DNA from: an uncultured Lachnospiraceae bacterium
GTDB taxonomy: Bacteria > Bacillota_A > Clostridia > Lachnospirales > Lachnospiraceae
Reading direction: 5' to 3'
NCBI GenBank assembly: GCA_902787595.1
Contig: CADAHD010000007.1
Location: 1-26,706 of the forward strand
Length of the DNA: 26,706 nt
Below, in pieces: positions 7,633 through 16,481 of the stretch (position 1 is the first letter of the stretch; each line of letters opens with the position of its first letter). The position numbers and the translations under genes are program-made. A model generated the notes under the pieces. The model was not told where the DNA came from and searched no databases. It saw only the letters and a list, made by a program, of their open reading frames with translations.

Positions 7633-8862
7633 ATGGATACTGTGATCGAAGTTAAAAATCTGAGCAAGACCTACCGCCTGTATGAGAAGAATTCCGACCG
7701 TGTAAGGGAGGCTCTTCATCTGACCAGGCGCCCCAGGCATAAAGATCATCACGCCTTAAGCGACGTGAGTTTTTGCGTGTCTAAGGGAGAAACGGTAGGA
7801 CTTATCGGGACCAACGGTTCCGGTAAATCCACCATACTCAAGATAATAACCGGAGTCCTCACGCCCACATCGGGCGAGGTAAAGGTGAACGGCCGCATAT
7901 CGGCGCTGCTGGAACTGGGCGCTGGTTTTAACAATGAGTATACGGGTATCGAAAACATATACTTAAACGGCACGATGACGGGCTTTACCGAAAAGGAGAT
8001 AGACGAAAGACTGCAGGATATACTGGACTTTGCGGATATCGGCGATTTTGTTTATCAGCCCGTAAAAACCTATTCATCAGGTATGTTTGTGCGTCTGGCT
8101 TTTGCGCTGGCCATCAACATCGATCCCGAGATACTGATAGTTGATGAAGCTCTTTCCGTAGGCGATGTTTTCTTCCAGGCCAAGTGCTACCGCAAGTTTG
8201 AGGAATTCAAAGCCCAGGGTAAGACCATTATCTTTGTAAGCCATGATATGTCCAGCATAGCAAAGTACTGCGACCGAGTGATACTGCTGGAAAAGGGAAA
8301 GAAGCTGGGCGAGGGCAGACCCAAGGAGATGCTCGATGTATATAAGCAGGTGCTGGTGGGTCAGTATGATGCGGATGAAAGCATTAATGTCGGCGGCACG
8401 CCCGGAGAAAACAGCGAGGCTCTGGAATACGGCTCCGGAAAAGCCGAGATAGAAGAAGTGTTTGTATGCGATAAAAAGGGTGTTAAGACCAACGCCCTTA
8501 TCAAGGGAGACGAATGTTCTATACACATGATAGTGAGCATAAAGGAGGATCTGCCGGCTCCCATATTTGCTTTTACGTTTAAGGATGTTAAAGGCACTGA
8601 TATCACCGGTACCAATACCATGTTTGAAAAGTCCTTTTTATCGGACACTAAAGCCGGTGAAAAAAAAGAGATCATCTTTACACAGAAGGTGGATCTGCAG
8701 GGCGGAGAATATCTGCTCTCTTTTGGCGTGACGGGATATGAAGGCGAAGATTTCACGGTATATCACAGACTTTACGATGCGCTGCATGTTACGGTGATAT
8801 CGGATAAGAATACCGTGGGATTTTATGATATGAATTCGAGGATAGAGATAAAAGACTTATGA
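7633..8862 (+). CDS. Polysaccharide ABC transporter ATPase with C-terminal Wzt-type domain
   Basis: This 409-residue protein has an ATPase domain (about 1-240) followed by an extra domain (about 265-409) like the carbohydrate-binding C terminus of Wzt. ATPase motifs are Walker A GTNGSGKST (about 57-65), the signature YSSGM, Walker B ILIVDEALSVGD and the switch FVSHDMSS. In O9a/O8-type systems the extra domain recognises the modified non-reducing end of the finished glycan, so its presence suggests end recognition here too (inference). The ATG at 7633 is the first in the frame, with a stop at 7624-7626. No good Shine-Dalgarno is visible; the nearest purine run, CAGGGAG, lies about 27-33 nt upstream. 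Its end overlaps the next gene as ATGAG. Confidence 0.94.
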   Translation: MDTVIEVKNLSKTYRLYEKNSDRVREALHLTRRPRHKDHHALSDVSFCVSKGETVGLIGTNGSGKSTILKIITGVLTPTSGEVKVNGRISALLELGAGFNNEYTGIENIYLNGTMTGFTEKEIDERLQDILDFADIGDFVYQPVKTYSSGMFVRLAFALAINIDPEILIVDEALSVGDVFFQAKCYRKFEEFKAQGKTIIFVSHDMSSIAKYCDRVILLEKGKKLGEGRPKEMLDVYKQVLVGQYDADESINVGGTPGENSEALEYGSGKAEIEEVFVCDKKGVKTNALIKGDECSIHMIVSIKEDLPAPIFAFTFKDVKGTDITGTNTMFEKSFLSDTKAGEKKEIIFTQKVDLQGGEYLLSFGVTGYEGEDFTVYHRLYDALHVTVISDKNTVGFYDMNSRIEIKDL

Positions 8863-11800
8863 GTGGCAGCGATACCACAGAATACATAGGAAAAGTAGAG
8901 CTTGATCTTTCGAAGTACGGTGGAGAGGATCTCTATTGTGACGGCGAGGTTGAAGACGAGCTTCTCGAAATAGCCGAGAGCCATGCGCAGCAGGAATTCC
9001 CTTCCATAATCGCGCAGAGGCTTAAGTGGCCTATACTGTACCATTTATCGGACTTAAGGGAGAATATTGTCAGCTGGATCGATCTTAAGCCCGGAGCAAA
9101 GATACTTGAAGTGGGCGCGGGCTGCGGCGCCATAAGCGGCGCACTGCTGAAAAAAGCCGGAAGGCTGGACTGCGTAGAGCTCTCCAAAAAGCGCAGCCTT
9201 ATCAATGCCAACAGGCATAAAGACGCGCAGAACATGTGCATACATGTCGGCAACTTTGAGGATATAGAGCCCGGTCTTGATACGGATTACGACGCTGTAT
9301 TTTTGATAGGCGTATTTGAATATGCCGCAAGCTATATACATGATGAGGATCCTTACGGCAGCTTTTTAAAGATAATCAGAAAGCATGTTGCGAAAGATGG
9401 GATCATTGTGATAGCAATAGAAAACCGTTTGGGCATGAAGTACTTTGGCGGCGCGAGGGAGGATCATCTTGGAGAGTTCTTTAAGGGACTCGAAGATTAT
9501 CCCGACGGCGGCGTGGTAAGGACCTTTTCAAGATCCGCATTGGAGAAGCTTTTAAAAGCCGAAGGAGTCGGGGAATATCATTTTTATTATCCCTATCCGG
9601 ATTATAAATTCATGTTAAGCCTCTATTCGGATGAGCGCCTGCCGCTGCAGGGTGAGCTTAATACCAATAAATTAAAGCTCGACCGCGACAGAATGGAATT
9701 GTTTGATGAGGGAAAAGCTTATGATTCCGTGATACGCGACGGACTCTTTCCTGTTTTTTCCAATTCCTATCTGCTGGTGCTGGGTAAGAGACCCGATGTG
9801 GTCTACAGCAAGTATTCAAATGACAGGGACAAGCTTTATGCGATCAGAACGGATATCATCAAAAATGACAGGGGCGTCTTTGTTGAGAAATATCCCATGA
9901 CCGAGGAAGCGGCAGAGCATGTTAAAAAGATCCCCGGGCTTAAGGAAAAGCTGGAGATCACTTTTAAAGACAGCGGATTAAAGCTCTGTGATGTTACGCT
10001 TACGGAAGACGGCAGCGGCGTGCGTTTTGAATATGTCAAAGGCAGCACAATGGAAGAGCTGCTGGATGCTGCCATCAGAAGAAACGACAGGGAGGAGATA
10101 AAAGCTCTCCTTTCCGAATATGCCAGGATACAGAAATATAACGGCAATGGTGTGATCGCTGATCCCGACATACAGCTTGCAAATCTTATAAAGAGCGATG
10201 ACGGATGGACCCTCATTGATTATGAATGGGCCGGAGAAGAGAGAGGCGGTTATCCCGACAACGCCATAAGGGGCATATATCTGTTTAAGGAATACAATTC
10301 CCTGGGCGCCAAGCTTGATATGGAGCTGGCGCGGGAAGCCATCCCCGAACTGCCCGAAGTCTTTGATATGCAGGCTCTTTGGAATAAAGAGAGGGAGTTT
10401 CAGAAGAGCGTTACCGGCAGCAGGCTGGCTCTGGGTGAATTAAATGAGCTTATGGGCAATGGCGTGATCAATGCTGCTGATGAGGAGCTTCCCGCGCATG
10501 AAGAAGAACCGGAGCCGGAAGTTCAGGTTAAGGGAGGCTTTAAGCGCAGACTGCAGGCTTCCTGGCATGAGAAGGCGCTGGAAGATTATAATAAAGAACT
10601 TGAAAAGCAGAAGGATCCCTACAGCTATAAACCAGGCGCTATGACCGAGGTCAAGGAGCGCAAGCTGGGAAGACGCTGTGTGCTGGTGCCTTATTCGGCA
10701 GCCTGCTGTGATGTGGCTAAAGGCGAGAGTGAATTTGTGATCTTTGCAGCCGACGGCGGCAAGCTGGAACTGGATGCAGCCGGCACGATAGAAAGTCGAT
10801 TTGATTCGGATAAAGAAAGCCTGTGGCTGTATGCCGATGAGGACGTGCTGTGCGCAGACGGATATTGTCGTTATCCGTATTACAAGCCTGACTGGTCTGT
10901 TGATACGCTGTTTTCTTATCTGTATACAGGCAGTATATTTGCCGTCCGCCGCAGCGCTCTGGGCAGCGCCTGCGCAGCCCTGCCGCCGCAGTTTGCGGAA
11001 GAAAAGGGACTTAAGTTTATATATGCGCTCTGCCTGCAGCTGGCGGATCTGGGCGTGCCCATGCATGTCAATAACAGACCGGTATTTCATACCGTTGCCG
11101 CAGAGGTTAAAAATTACGGAAATATGCTGATCGCGGATCCTCTGTGCTGCGGCCCTGAGTATAATGATGTAAGGGAAGCTTATTTATCGCGCCATGGTAT
11201 AAAAGCAGAATTTAAAGCAGACCGTGACGGCTGTACCTATCCGCTTTTTGAGAAGAAGGGCAAGGGCGTCAGCGTGATAATACCCACAAAGGATCATCCT
11301 GCGCTTTTAGATGAATGCGTGCGTTCCATCAGGGAAAACAGCACATATCGTGATGTACAGATAATAGTGACGGACAACGGTTCTGCAGGTCTTAATAAAG
11401 AGAAATATGAAAGGCTGGCGCGCGAATATGATCTGCGCTATGTCTACCGCAAGGCGGAGTTTAATTTTGCGCAGATGTGCAATGACGCAGCTAAGCTGGC
11501 TGACGGGGATCTGCTGATCTTTCTGAATGACGATACCAAGGTGATTACTTCAGACTGGATAGAGCGCATGTGGGGACAGGCTATGCTGCCCGGCATAGGC
11601 GCTGTGGGCTGCAAGCTCTTATATCCCGGAGCAGGCGATAAGATACAGCATTGCGGAGTATCAAATACCTGCGGAGGTCCGGTTCACAGACTTAAAGGAC
11701 TGACCGACAGCGTAAGTTTCGACAGGGGACGCAACCGCGGAGTCAGGAATGTGATCGCCGTAACGGCAGCGTGCCTGGCTATAAGCAGAAAAGTCTTTAA

Positions 11801-12515
11801 TGAGACGGAGGGCTTTTTTGAAGGACTGCCCGTTGCATATAATGATGTGGATCTGTGTCTTTGCCTGCATGAGTCGGGCAGGCGCAATGTGATGCGCAAT
11901 GATGTTAAGATGCTGCACTTTGAATCGGCGTCCCGCGGCGATGACAGGATAGACGAAAAGAAAAAGCAGCGTCTGCGCGCAGAGCTTAACAAGCTTTATG
12001 AGCGCCATCCGGATCTTATAGCCGTCGATCCCTTTGAACACCTGCGTTTAAGCGATGAAAGCGGGATCTATGAGGAAGCGCATCCGTACGAGATCAAAAA
12101 ACTGGAGCCCGTAAAAGAACTGCAGGCAGTCAAGGATAAAAAAGGCTTTTCGCCGGTTAATGAAGCGCTTATAATAAAGGTCGACGAGATGGGGGCTGAC
12201 CCCACCGGCAGGAGCATATTGATAGATATGCATGTGCATGTTCAGGATTGGGATAATGCGGATTATAATTATTATGCATATCTGGAAGGGAACGGAAAAC
12301 GATATCTGCTGCCCGTGCAGCGCCGTTACCGCGCGGATGTTGAAGAGATATATGTTAAGCAGAAGCACATAGGACTGTCGGGACTGGCTCTTAAGATAGA
12401 CAGAGCGGCACTGAAGAGCGGAGAATACAGTCTTTGGGTGGAAGCAAAGAGCAGGATATCGAGACAGCGCCTTTTCAGAAAGGCAGATACTATACTCAAG
12501 GTGGATCAGATTTGA
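8859..12515 (+). CDS. Methyltransferase-kinase-like-glycosyltransferase fusion, 1218 aa
   Basis: This is a giant multidomain protein. Residues about 60-260 are a class I SAM-dependent methyltransferase (ILEVGAGCGAISG at about 81-94). Residues about 325-475 resemble a kinase of the aminoglycoside/choline-kinase or WbdD type: DPDIQLANLI (about 434-443) has the catalytic Asp and Asn of the Brenner motif, with Asp in place of the usual His, followed by LIDYEWAGEE (about 452). A charged helical linker follows. Residues about 610-780 resemble the back half of a GT2 domain (YADEDV, YYKPDWSVDTL). Residues about 800-1060 are a complete GT2 domain (VSVIIPTKDHP, FLNDDTKV, YNDVDLC, ESASRGDD). A beta-rich tail (about 1100-1218) ends the protein. 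The ATG at 8859 overlaps the wzt stop. Likely roles are transferring sugars and methylating or phosphorylating the chain end; the functional reading is inference. Confidence 0.88.
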   Translation: MSGSDTTEYIGKVELDLSKYGGEDLYCDGEVEDELLEIAESHAQQEFPSIIAQRLKWPILYHLSDLRENIVSWIDLKPGAKILEVGAGCGAISGALLKKAGRLDCVELSKKRSLINANRHKDAQNMCIHVGNFEDIEPGLDTDYDAVFLIGVFEYAASYIHDEDPYGSFLKIIRKHVAKDGIIVIAIENRLGMKYFGGAREDHLGEFFKGLEDYPDGGVVRTFSRSALEKLLKAEGVGEYHFYYPYPDYKFMLSLYSDERLPLQGELNTNKLKLDRDRMELFDEGKAYDSVIRDGLFPVFSNSYLLVLGKRPDVVYSKYSNDRDKLYAIRTDIIKNDRGVFVEKYPMTEEAAEHVKKIPGLKEKLEITFKDSGLKLCDVTLTEDGSGVRFEYVKGSTMEELLDAAIRRNDREEIKALLSEYARIQKYNGNGVIADPDIQLANLIKSDDGWTLIDYEWAGEERGGYPDNAIRGIYLFKEYNSLGAKLDMELAREAIPELPEVFDMQALWNKEREFQKSVTGSRLALGELNELMGNGVINAADEELPAHEEEPEPEVQVKGGFKRRLQASWHEKALEDYNKELEKQKDPYSYKPGAMTEVKERKLGRRCVLVPYSAACCDVAKGESEFVIFAADGGKLELDAAGTIESRFDSDKESLWLYADEDVLCADGYCRYPYYKPDWSVDTLFSYLYTGSIFAVRRSALGSACAALPPQFAEEKGLKFIYALCLQLADLGVPMHVNNRPVFHTVAAEVKNYGNMLIADPLCCGPEYNDVREAYLSRHGIKAEFKADRDGCTYPLFEKKGKGVSVIIPTKDHPALLDECVRSIRENSTYRDVQIIVTDNGSAGLNKEKYERLAREYDLRYVYRKAEFNFAQMCNDAAKLADGDLLIFLNDDTKVITSDWIERMWGQAMLPGIGAVGCKLLYPGAGDKIQHCGVSNTCGGPVHRLKGLTDSVSFDRGRNRGVRNVIAVTAACLAISRKVFNETEGFFEGLPVAYNDVDLCLCLHESGRRNVMRNDVKMLHFESASRGDDRIDEKKKQRLRAELNKLYERHPDLIAVDPFEHLRLSDESGIYEEAHPYEIKKLEPVKELQAVKDKKGFSPVNEALIIKVDEMGADPTGRSILIDMHVHVQDWDNADYNYYAYLEGNGKRYLLPVQRRYRADVEEIYVKQKHIGLSGLALKIDRAALKSGEYSLWVEAKSRISRQRLFRKADTILKVDQI

Positions 12516-14440
12516 AAGAATGGGAAGAAAAAGCCAAAAAAGAATATGGTGAAGAGCTTAACCGTTCTTTGTATCCTTACAGACAGTGGATAAAAGATAA
12601 CGAGCCTCTGGCAGGCGGCGATATGAGCCTGATGGATCACTTTGCCCTGGTGTATTATGAAAAGGGCATACCCGATTATCTGCCGGATAAGGATTATATT
12701 ATATTCCATAAGGAATACGGAAAGGTTCCCGGCATCGCGATCGCAAAGATGTACGAAGTCTTTAAGAACGATCCTGATGTAAACATCATCTATGGCGATG
12801 AGGATGTGGAATTGCAAAAGGGCGAGCGCACATCACCCTGGTTCAAACCTGACTGGTCGCCGGATACTTATGAATCACTTCCGTATTTCGGCAGCCTGGT
12901 GGCGATGCGCAAAAGCTTTATCAAGGATAAGCTCAATCAGTTGAGGGATCCGTATGATCTGGATGCAGTTCTGGAGGTGCTGGTAAGGACTACCAGACCT
13001 TATCATCTGGACATGATAGTATATAACGGACCTGCCGAGATAAAGGATGCGGAAGAAAAACATATAGTTCCGGATTTCCCCGGGCGCAAGCCTGTAAAGG
13101 TTTCCATCATCATACCTTCGAAGGATCATCCCGATATGCTGGAACGCTGCCTTATCGGAATAACCAGCCTTACGGATTATCCGGATATGGAGCTTCTGAT
13201 AATCGATAACGGTTCGACTGATGAGAACCGTAAGCTTTATGAGGAAATGAAGGATGTATATCATTACGAATACATCTACGAGCGCATGCAGTTTAATTTT
13301 TCACGCATGTGCAATATAGGCGCACGGCGCGCAAACGGCGAGGTGCTGCTTTTCTTAAACGATGATACCGAAGTGATAAGCCGCGACTGGCTGAGCATCA
13401 TGGCAGCCGTTGCCATGCAGTCCCATGTGGGAGCTGTGGGCGCAAAGCTATATTATCCTTATGTGAGAGGCGAAACGCCGCGCATACAGCATGCAGGCAT
13501 TACCAATACCATACTGGGACCTGTTCATAAAATGGGCGGATGCCCGGATGAGGGCAGCATATATCACGGCATGAATCTCTGCGACAGGGATGTGATAGCC
13601 GTGACAGGCGCCTGCCTGGCAGTCGAGAAGACGAAGTTCAACGCCGTGGGCGGTTTCTTTGAAGAACTGGTTGTTGCTTACAATGATGTGGATCTGTGCT
13701 TCTCACTTTATGAGAAGGGCTGGCTTAATGTACAGCGAAACGATGCGATACTTATACATCATGAATCCGTAAGCCGCGGCAGCGACGAAAGCGATGCAAG
13801 AAAGACCAGAAGGATGTGGGAGTGGCTCGAGCTCTACAAGAGACACCCGCAGCTTTACGGCAGGGATCCTTTCTATAACAGGAATCTGGTACAGACCAGA
13901 CTGGATGTGGATTATAATGTAAACAGCCTGAGCGATCACGAGAAGAAGGGCGCGGTATCGAAGGTCAATGAGATAAGCATTCCGGCCGAAACACCGGGCG
14001 GAAAGATAAGGCGCAGGCTGGGGCTTGATATCAATCCGCAGTATTGCATAGACAGCGCAGATGTATATTACGAATTTGCGGATGACGGCAGCTATCACAG
14101 ACAGTGGAAGATTGAAGGCTGGATGGCGCCCATGAAGCAGCCACTCTGGGAATATGAAAGAAAGCTTCTGCTGATAACGGAAGAGGGCATCGCGCATCTT
14201 GTCGATGTTTTTTCCAAATACCGTCCTGATGTAAAGACCGTGCTTAAGGACCAGCAGGGCGCGGATATGGCCGGCTTTGTTGCCAGGATATCCACCGATG
14301 ATCTGGGAGACGGCGATTACAGGATAGGTCTGTATTTTGTATCAAAAAAGAACGGGAAGATCTTTGTCAGATATACGGATACTTTCATGAAAGTGAAAGA
14401 GGGCGACATGCCCCTGTTAAGAAAAGAAGAAAGAGCATAA
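12512..14440 (+). CDS. Family 2 glycosyltransferase with truncated first module and C-terminal beta domain
   Basis: This cytoplasmic GT2 protein is about 642 residues long. Residues about 55-190 match only the back half of a GT-A fold (IIYGDEDV, FKPDWSPDTYESLPYFGS) without the nucleotide-binding front. Residues about 197-430 are a complete GT2 domain (VSIIIPSKDHPDMLERCL, IDNGSTDENR, FLNDDTEVISRDW, TGACLAV, YNDVDLCFSL, ESVSRGSDE). Residues about 480-642 form a beta-rich domain like the tail of the preceding fusion. I chose TTG 12512, which overlaps the previous stop as TTGA and has AAGGTGG (12498-12504) seven bases upstream. A longer TTG start at 12434 would lie inside the previous gene. It probably adds a sugar to the exported polysaccharide; donor and acceptor cannot be read from the sequence. 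Confidence 0.9.
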   Translation: MKEWEEKAKKEYGEELNRSLYPYRQWIKDNEPLAGGDMSLMDHFALVYYEKGIPDYLPDKDYIIFHKEYGKVPGIAIAKMYEVFKNDPDVNIIYGDEDVELQKGERTSPWFKPDWSPDTYESLPYFGSLVAMRKSFIKDKLNQLRDPYDLDAVLEVLVRTTRPYHLDMIVYNGPAEIKDAEEKHIVPDFPGRKPVKVSIIIPSKDHPDMLERCLIGITSLTDYPDMELLIIDNGSTDENRKLYEEMKDVYHYEYIYERMQFNFSRMCNIGARRANGEVLLFLNDDTEVISRDWLSIMAAVAMQSHVGAVGAKLYYPYVRGETPRIQHAGITNTILGPVHKMGGCPDEGSIYHGMNLCDRDVIAVTGACLAVEKTKFNAVGGFFEELVVAYNDVDLCFSLYEKGWLNVQRNDAILIHHESVSRGSDESDARKTRRMWEWLELYKRHPQLYGRDPFYNRNLVQTRLDVDYNVNSLSDHEKKGAVSKVNEISIPAETPGGKIRRRLGLDINPQYCIDSADVYYEFADDGSYHRQWKIEGWMAPMKQPLWEYERKLLLITEEGIAHLVDVFSKYRPDVKTVLKDQQGADMAGFVARISTDDLGDGDYRIGLYFVSKKNGKIFVRYTDTFMKVKEGDMPLLRKEERA

Positions 14441-14450
14441 GGACCGGTCA

Positions 14451-16433
14451 ATGAGTGACAGTAACAAGCCTACAACAGAAGAGCTTGAAAAAGAGCTGGA
14501 TGAGCTGCGTTATCAGAATCTGCAGCTGGCGACCAGACTTTCGGAGGCGCAGGCTCTTGCAGAAGATAAGCAGCGACAGATAGACAGGATAAAGAACAGC
14601 ACGGCATGGAAGCTTTCCAAACCTCTGCGCGTGTGCATGCACTGGGCTATCCGCCAGAAGAACAGATTAAAGAATCTGGGAGGCCCCAGGGGCATAGCCA
14701 GAAAGCTGAAGAGCAAGAGCATAGAAAAAAAGGCAAGGATACAGCATGGCACAGCCAGTTTTCCCAATGAGGAAGAGGCTGCAAGGCAGAGAGCTTTTAA
14801 GTTTGACAAAGATGTGACCTTTTCCATACTGGTGCCTTTGTATAACACTCCAAAAGATTTTTTGAAGGATACGATAAACGCGGTGCTGACGCAGACCTAT
14901 GAAAAGTGGGAACTGTGCCTGGCGGACGGATCCGACGACGCGCATGCCTATGTAGGTGAATACTGCAGGGCAGAAGCGGAAAAGGACAGCCGTATAAAGT
15001 ATAAAAAGCTTGAAAAAAATGAAGGTATCTCGGGGAATACCAACGAGTGCCTCAAAATGGCTACAGGGAATTTTATCGGACTCTATGATCATGATGATAT
15101 CCTGCATCCCGCAGCGCTTTTCTATTACATGGAAGCCATCTGCAATGAGGATGCGGATTATATCTACTGCGATGAGACCACCTTCCACGGCAGCAGCGTG
15201 GATAATATGATAACCCTGCATTTTAAGCCGGATTATTCACCCGACAATCTAAGGGCAAATAATTATATCTGCCATTTCTCGGTATTTAAACGGAGCCTGC
15301 TGGAAGGAACGGAATTATTCCGCAGTCAGTTTGACGGCAGTCAGGATCATGATATGATACTGCGTCTTACTTCGGCGGCGAAGCATATAGTTCATATACC
15401 CAGGATACTTTATTACTGGCGCTCGCATAAGGGCAGCGTGGCAGCCGATATCAGCGCAAAGGAATACGCTATCGAAGCGGCAAAAGGCGCGGTGGCGGAT
15501 CATTTAAGAAAGTGCGGTTACGATAATTTCCGCATAGAATCCACGAGGGCTTTCGAGACCATATTCCGCATACATTATCCCCTGCTGCGCAGCGCAAAGG
15601 TATCGATACTGATACCCAACTGCGAGCAGAAAGATGTGCTGAAGCGCTGCATAGATTCCATCATAGAAAAGACCACCTACAAGGATTACGAGATAATAAT
15701 CATAGAGAATAATTCGCACAGCCCTGAGATCTTTGCATATTATGAGGAATTAAAGAGCCATCCTAAGATCAGGGTGATCGAGTATAAGGGTGAGTTTAAT
15801 TATTCAAAAGTAAATAACTTTGGAGCGCAGCAGGCAACAGGCGATTATCTGCTGCTGCTTAATAACGATACGGAAGTGATAAGCTTAAACTGGTTGGAAG
15901 AGCTGCTTATGTATGCGGAACGCGATGACGTGGGAGCTGTGGGAGCCAAGCTTTATTATCCCGACAAGACCATACAGCATGCAGGCATAGTGCTCAAGCT
16001 GGGAGCGCACCGTACCGCGGGGCACAGTCATTACAGGGTCAATTACGAGAATCTGGGATATATGGGACGCTTGTGTTATGCGCAGGATGTATCCGCCGTG
16101 ACAGGCGCGTGCCTTATGGTAAAGAAGAGTCTTTATGAAAGCGTGGGCGGATTGGATGAAGATTTCCGCGTGGCGCTGAATGATGTAGATTTTTGTCTTA
16201 AGCTGCGTGAGAAAGGACTTCTGAATATCTGGACGCCTTTCTGCGAACTGTATCATTACGAATCGGCGTCGAGAGGTACAGATCTTTCCGGCCCCGGCGC
16301 AGAGCGTTATGAGAGCGAGTGCGAACATTTCCGCAGCAAATGGAAGGAAGTCCTTGATAAGGGCGATCCGTATTATAATGTTAATTTTTCACTGGACAGA
16401 AGCGATTATTCTTTGCGTATAGATAAGGCGTGA
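14451..16433 (+). CDS. Tandem-domain family 2 glycosyltransferase
   Basis: This 660-residue protein carries two complete GT2 domains. A coiled-coil N terminus (about 5-50, TEELEKELDELRYQN) and a short basic segment ending in AWKLSKPLR come first. The first GT2 (about 118-350) has FSILVPLYNTP, LADGSDD, the metal site YDHDD at about 211 and FKPDYSPDNLRANNYICH. The second (about 383-620) has VSILIPNCEQKD, IENNSH, LLNNDTEV at about 470, TGACLMV, LNDVDFCLKL and ESASRGTD. Such two-domain enzymes often add two sugars or alternate linkages in rhamnan-type polysaccharides (family knowledge). The ATG at 14451 has AAGGA (14439-14443) and lies 10 bp after the previous stop. It lacks the beta-rich C-terminal domain of its two upstream relatives. 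Confidence 0.93.
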   Translation: MSDSNKPTTEELEKELDELRYQNLQLATRLSEAQALAEDKQRQIDRIKNSTAWKLSKPLRVCMHWAIRQKNRLKNLGGPRGIARKLKSKSIEKKARIQHGTASFPNEEEAARQRAFKFDKDVTFSILVPLYNTPKDFLKDTINAVLTQTYEKWELCLADGSDDAHAYVGEYCRAEAEKDSRIKYKKLEKNEGISGNTNECLKMATGNFIGLYDHDDILHPAALFYYMEAICNEDADYIYCDETTFHGSSVDNMITLHFKPDYSPDNLRANNYICHFSVFKRSLLEGTELFRSQFDGSQDHDMILRLTSAAKHIVHIPRILYYWRSHKGSVAADISAKEYAIEAAKGAVADHLRKCGYDNFRIESTRAFETIFRIHYPLLRSAKVSILIPNCEQKDVLKRCIDSIIEKTTYKDYEIIIIENNSHSPEIFAYYEELKSHPKIRVIEYKGEFNYSKVNNFGAQQATGDYLLLLNNDTEVISLNWLEELLMYAERDDVGAVGAKLYYPDKTIQHAGIVLKLGAHRTAGHSHYRVNYENLGYMGRLCYAQDVSAVTGACLMVKKSLYESVGGLDEDFRVALNDVDFCLKLREKGLLNIWTPFCELYHYESASRGTDLSGPGAERYESECEHFRSKWKEVLDKGDPYYNVNFSLDRSDYSLRIDKA

Positions 16434-16481
16434 CGAATACTGCAGTGTCATCCTGAGGAGCTTTAATAGGAGGGAAAACCA

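Noticed and set aside
12434..12511. Longer start for the second glycosyltransferase
   Set aside because: It would lie inside the previous gene in another frame; the TTG at 12512 has a proper ribosome binding site and a four-base overlap with the previous stop.
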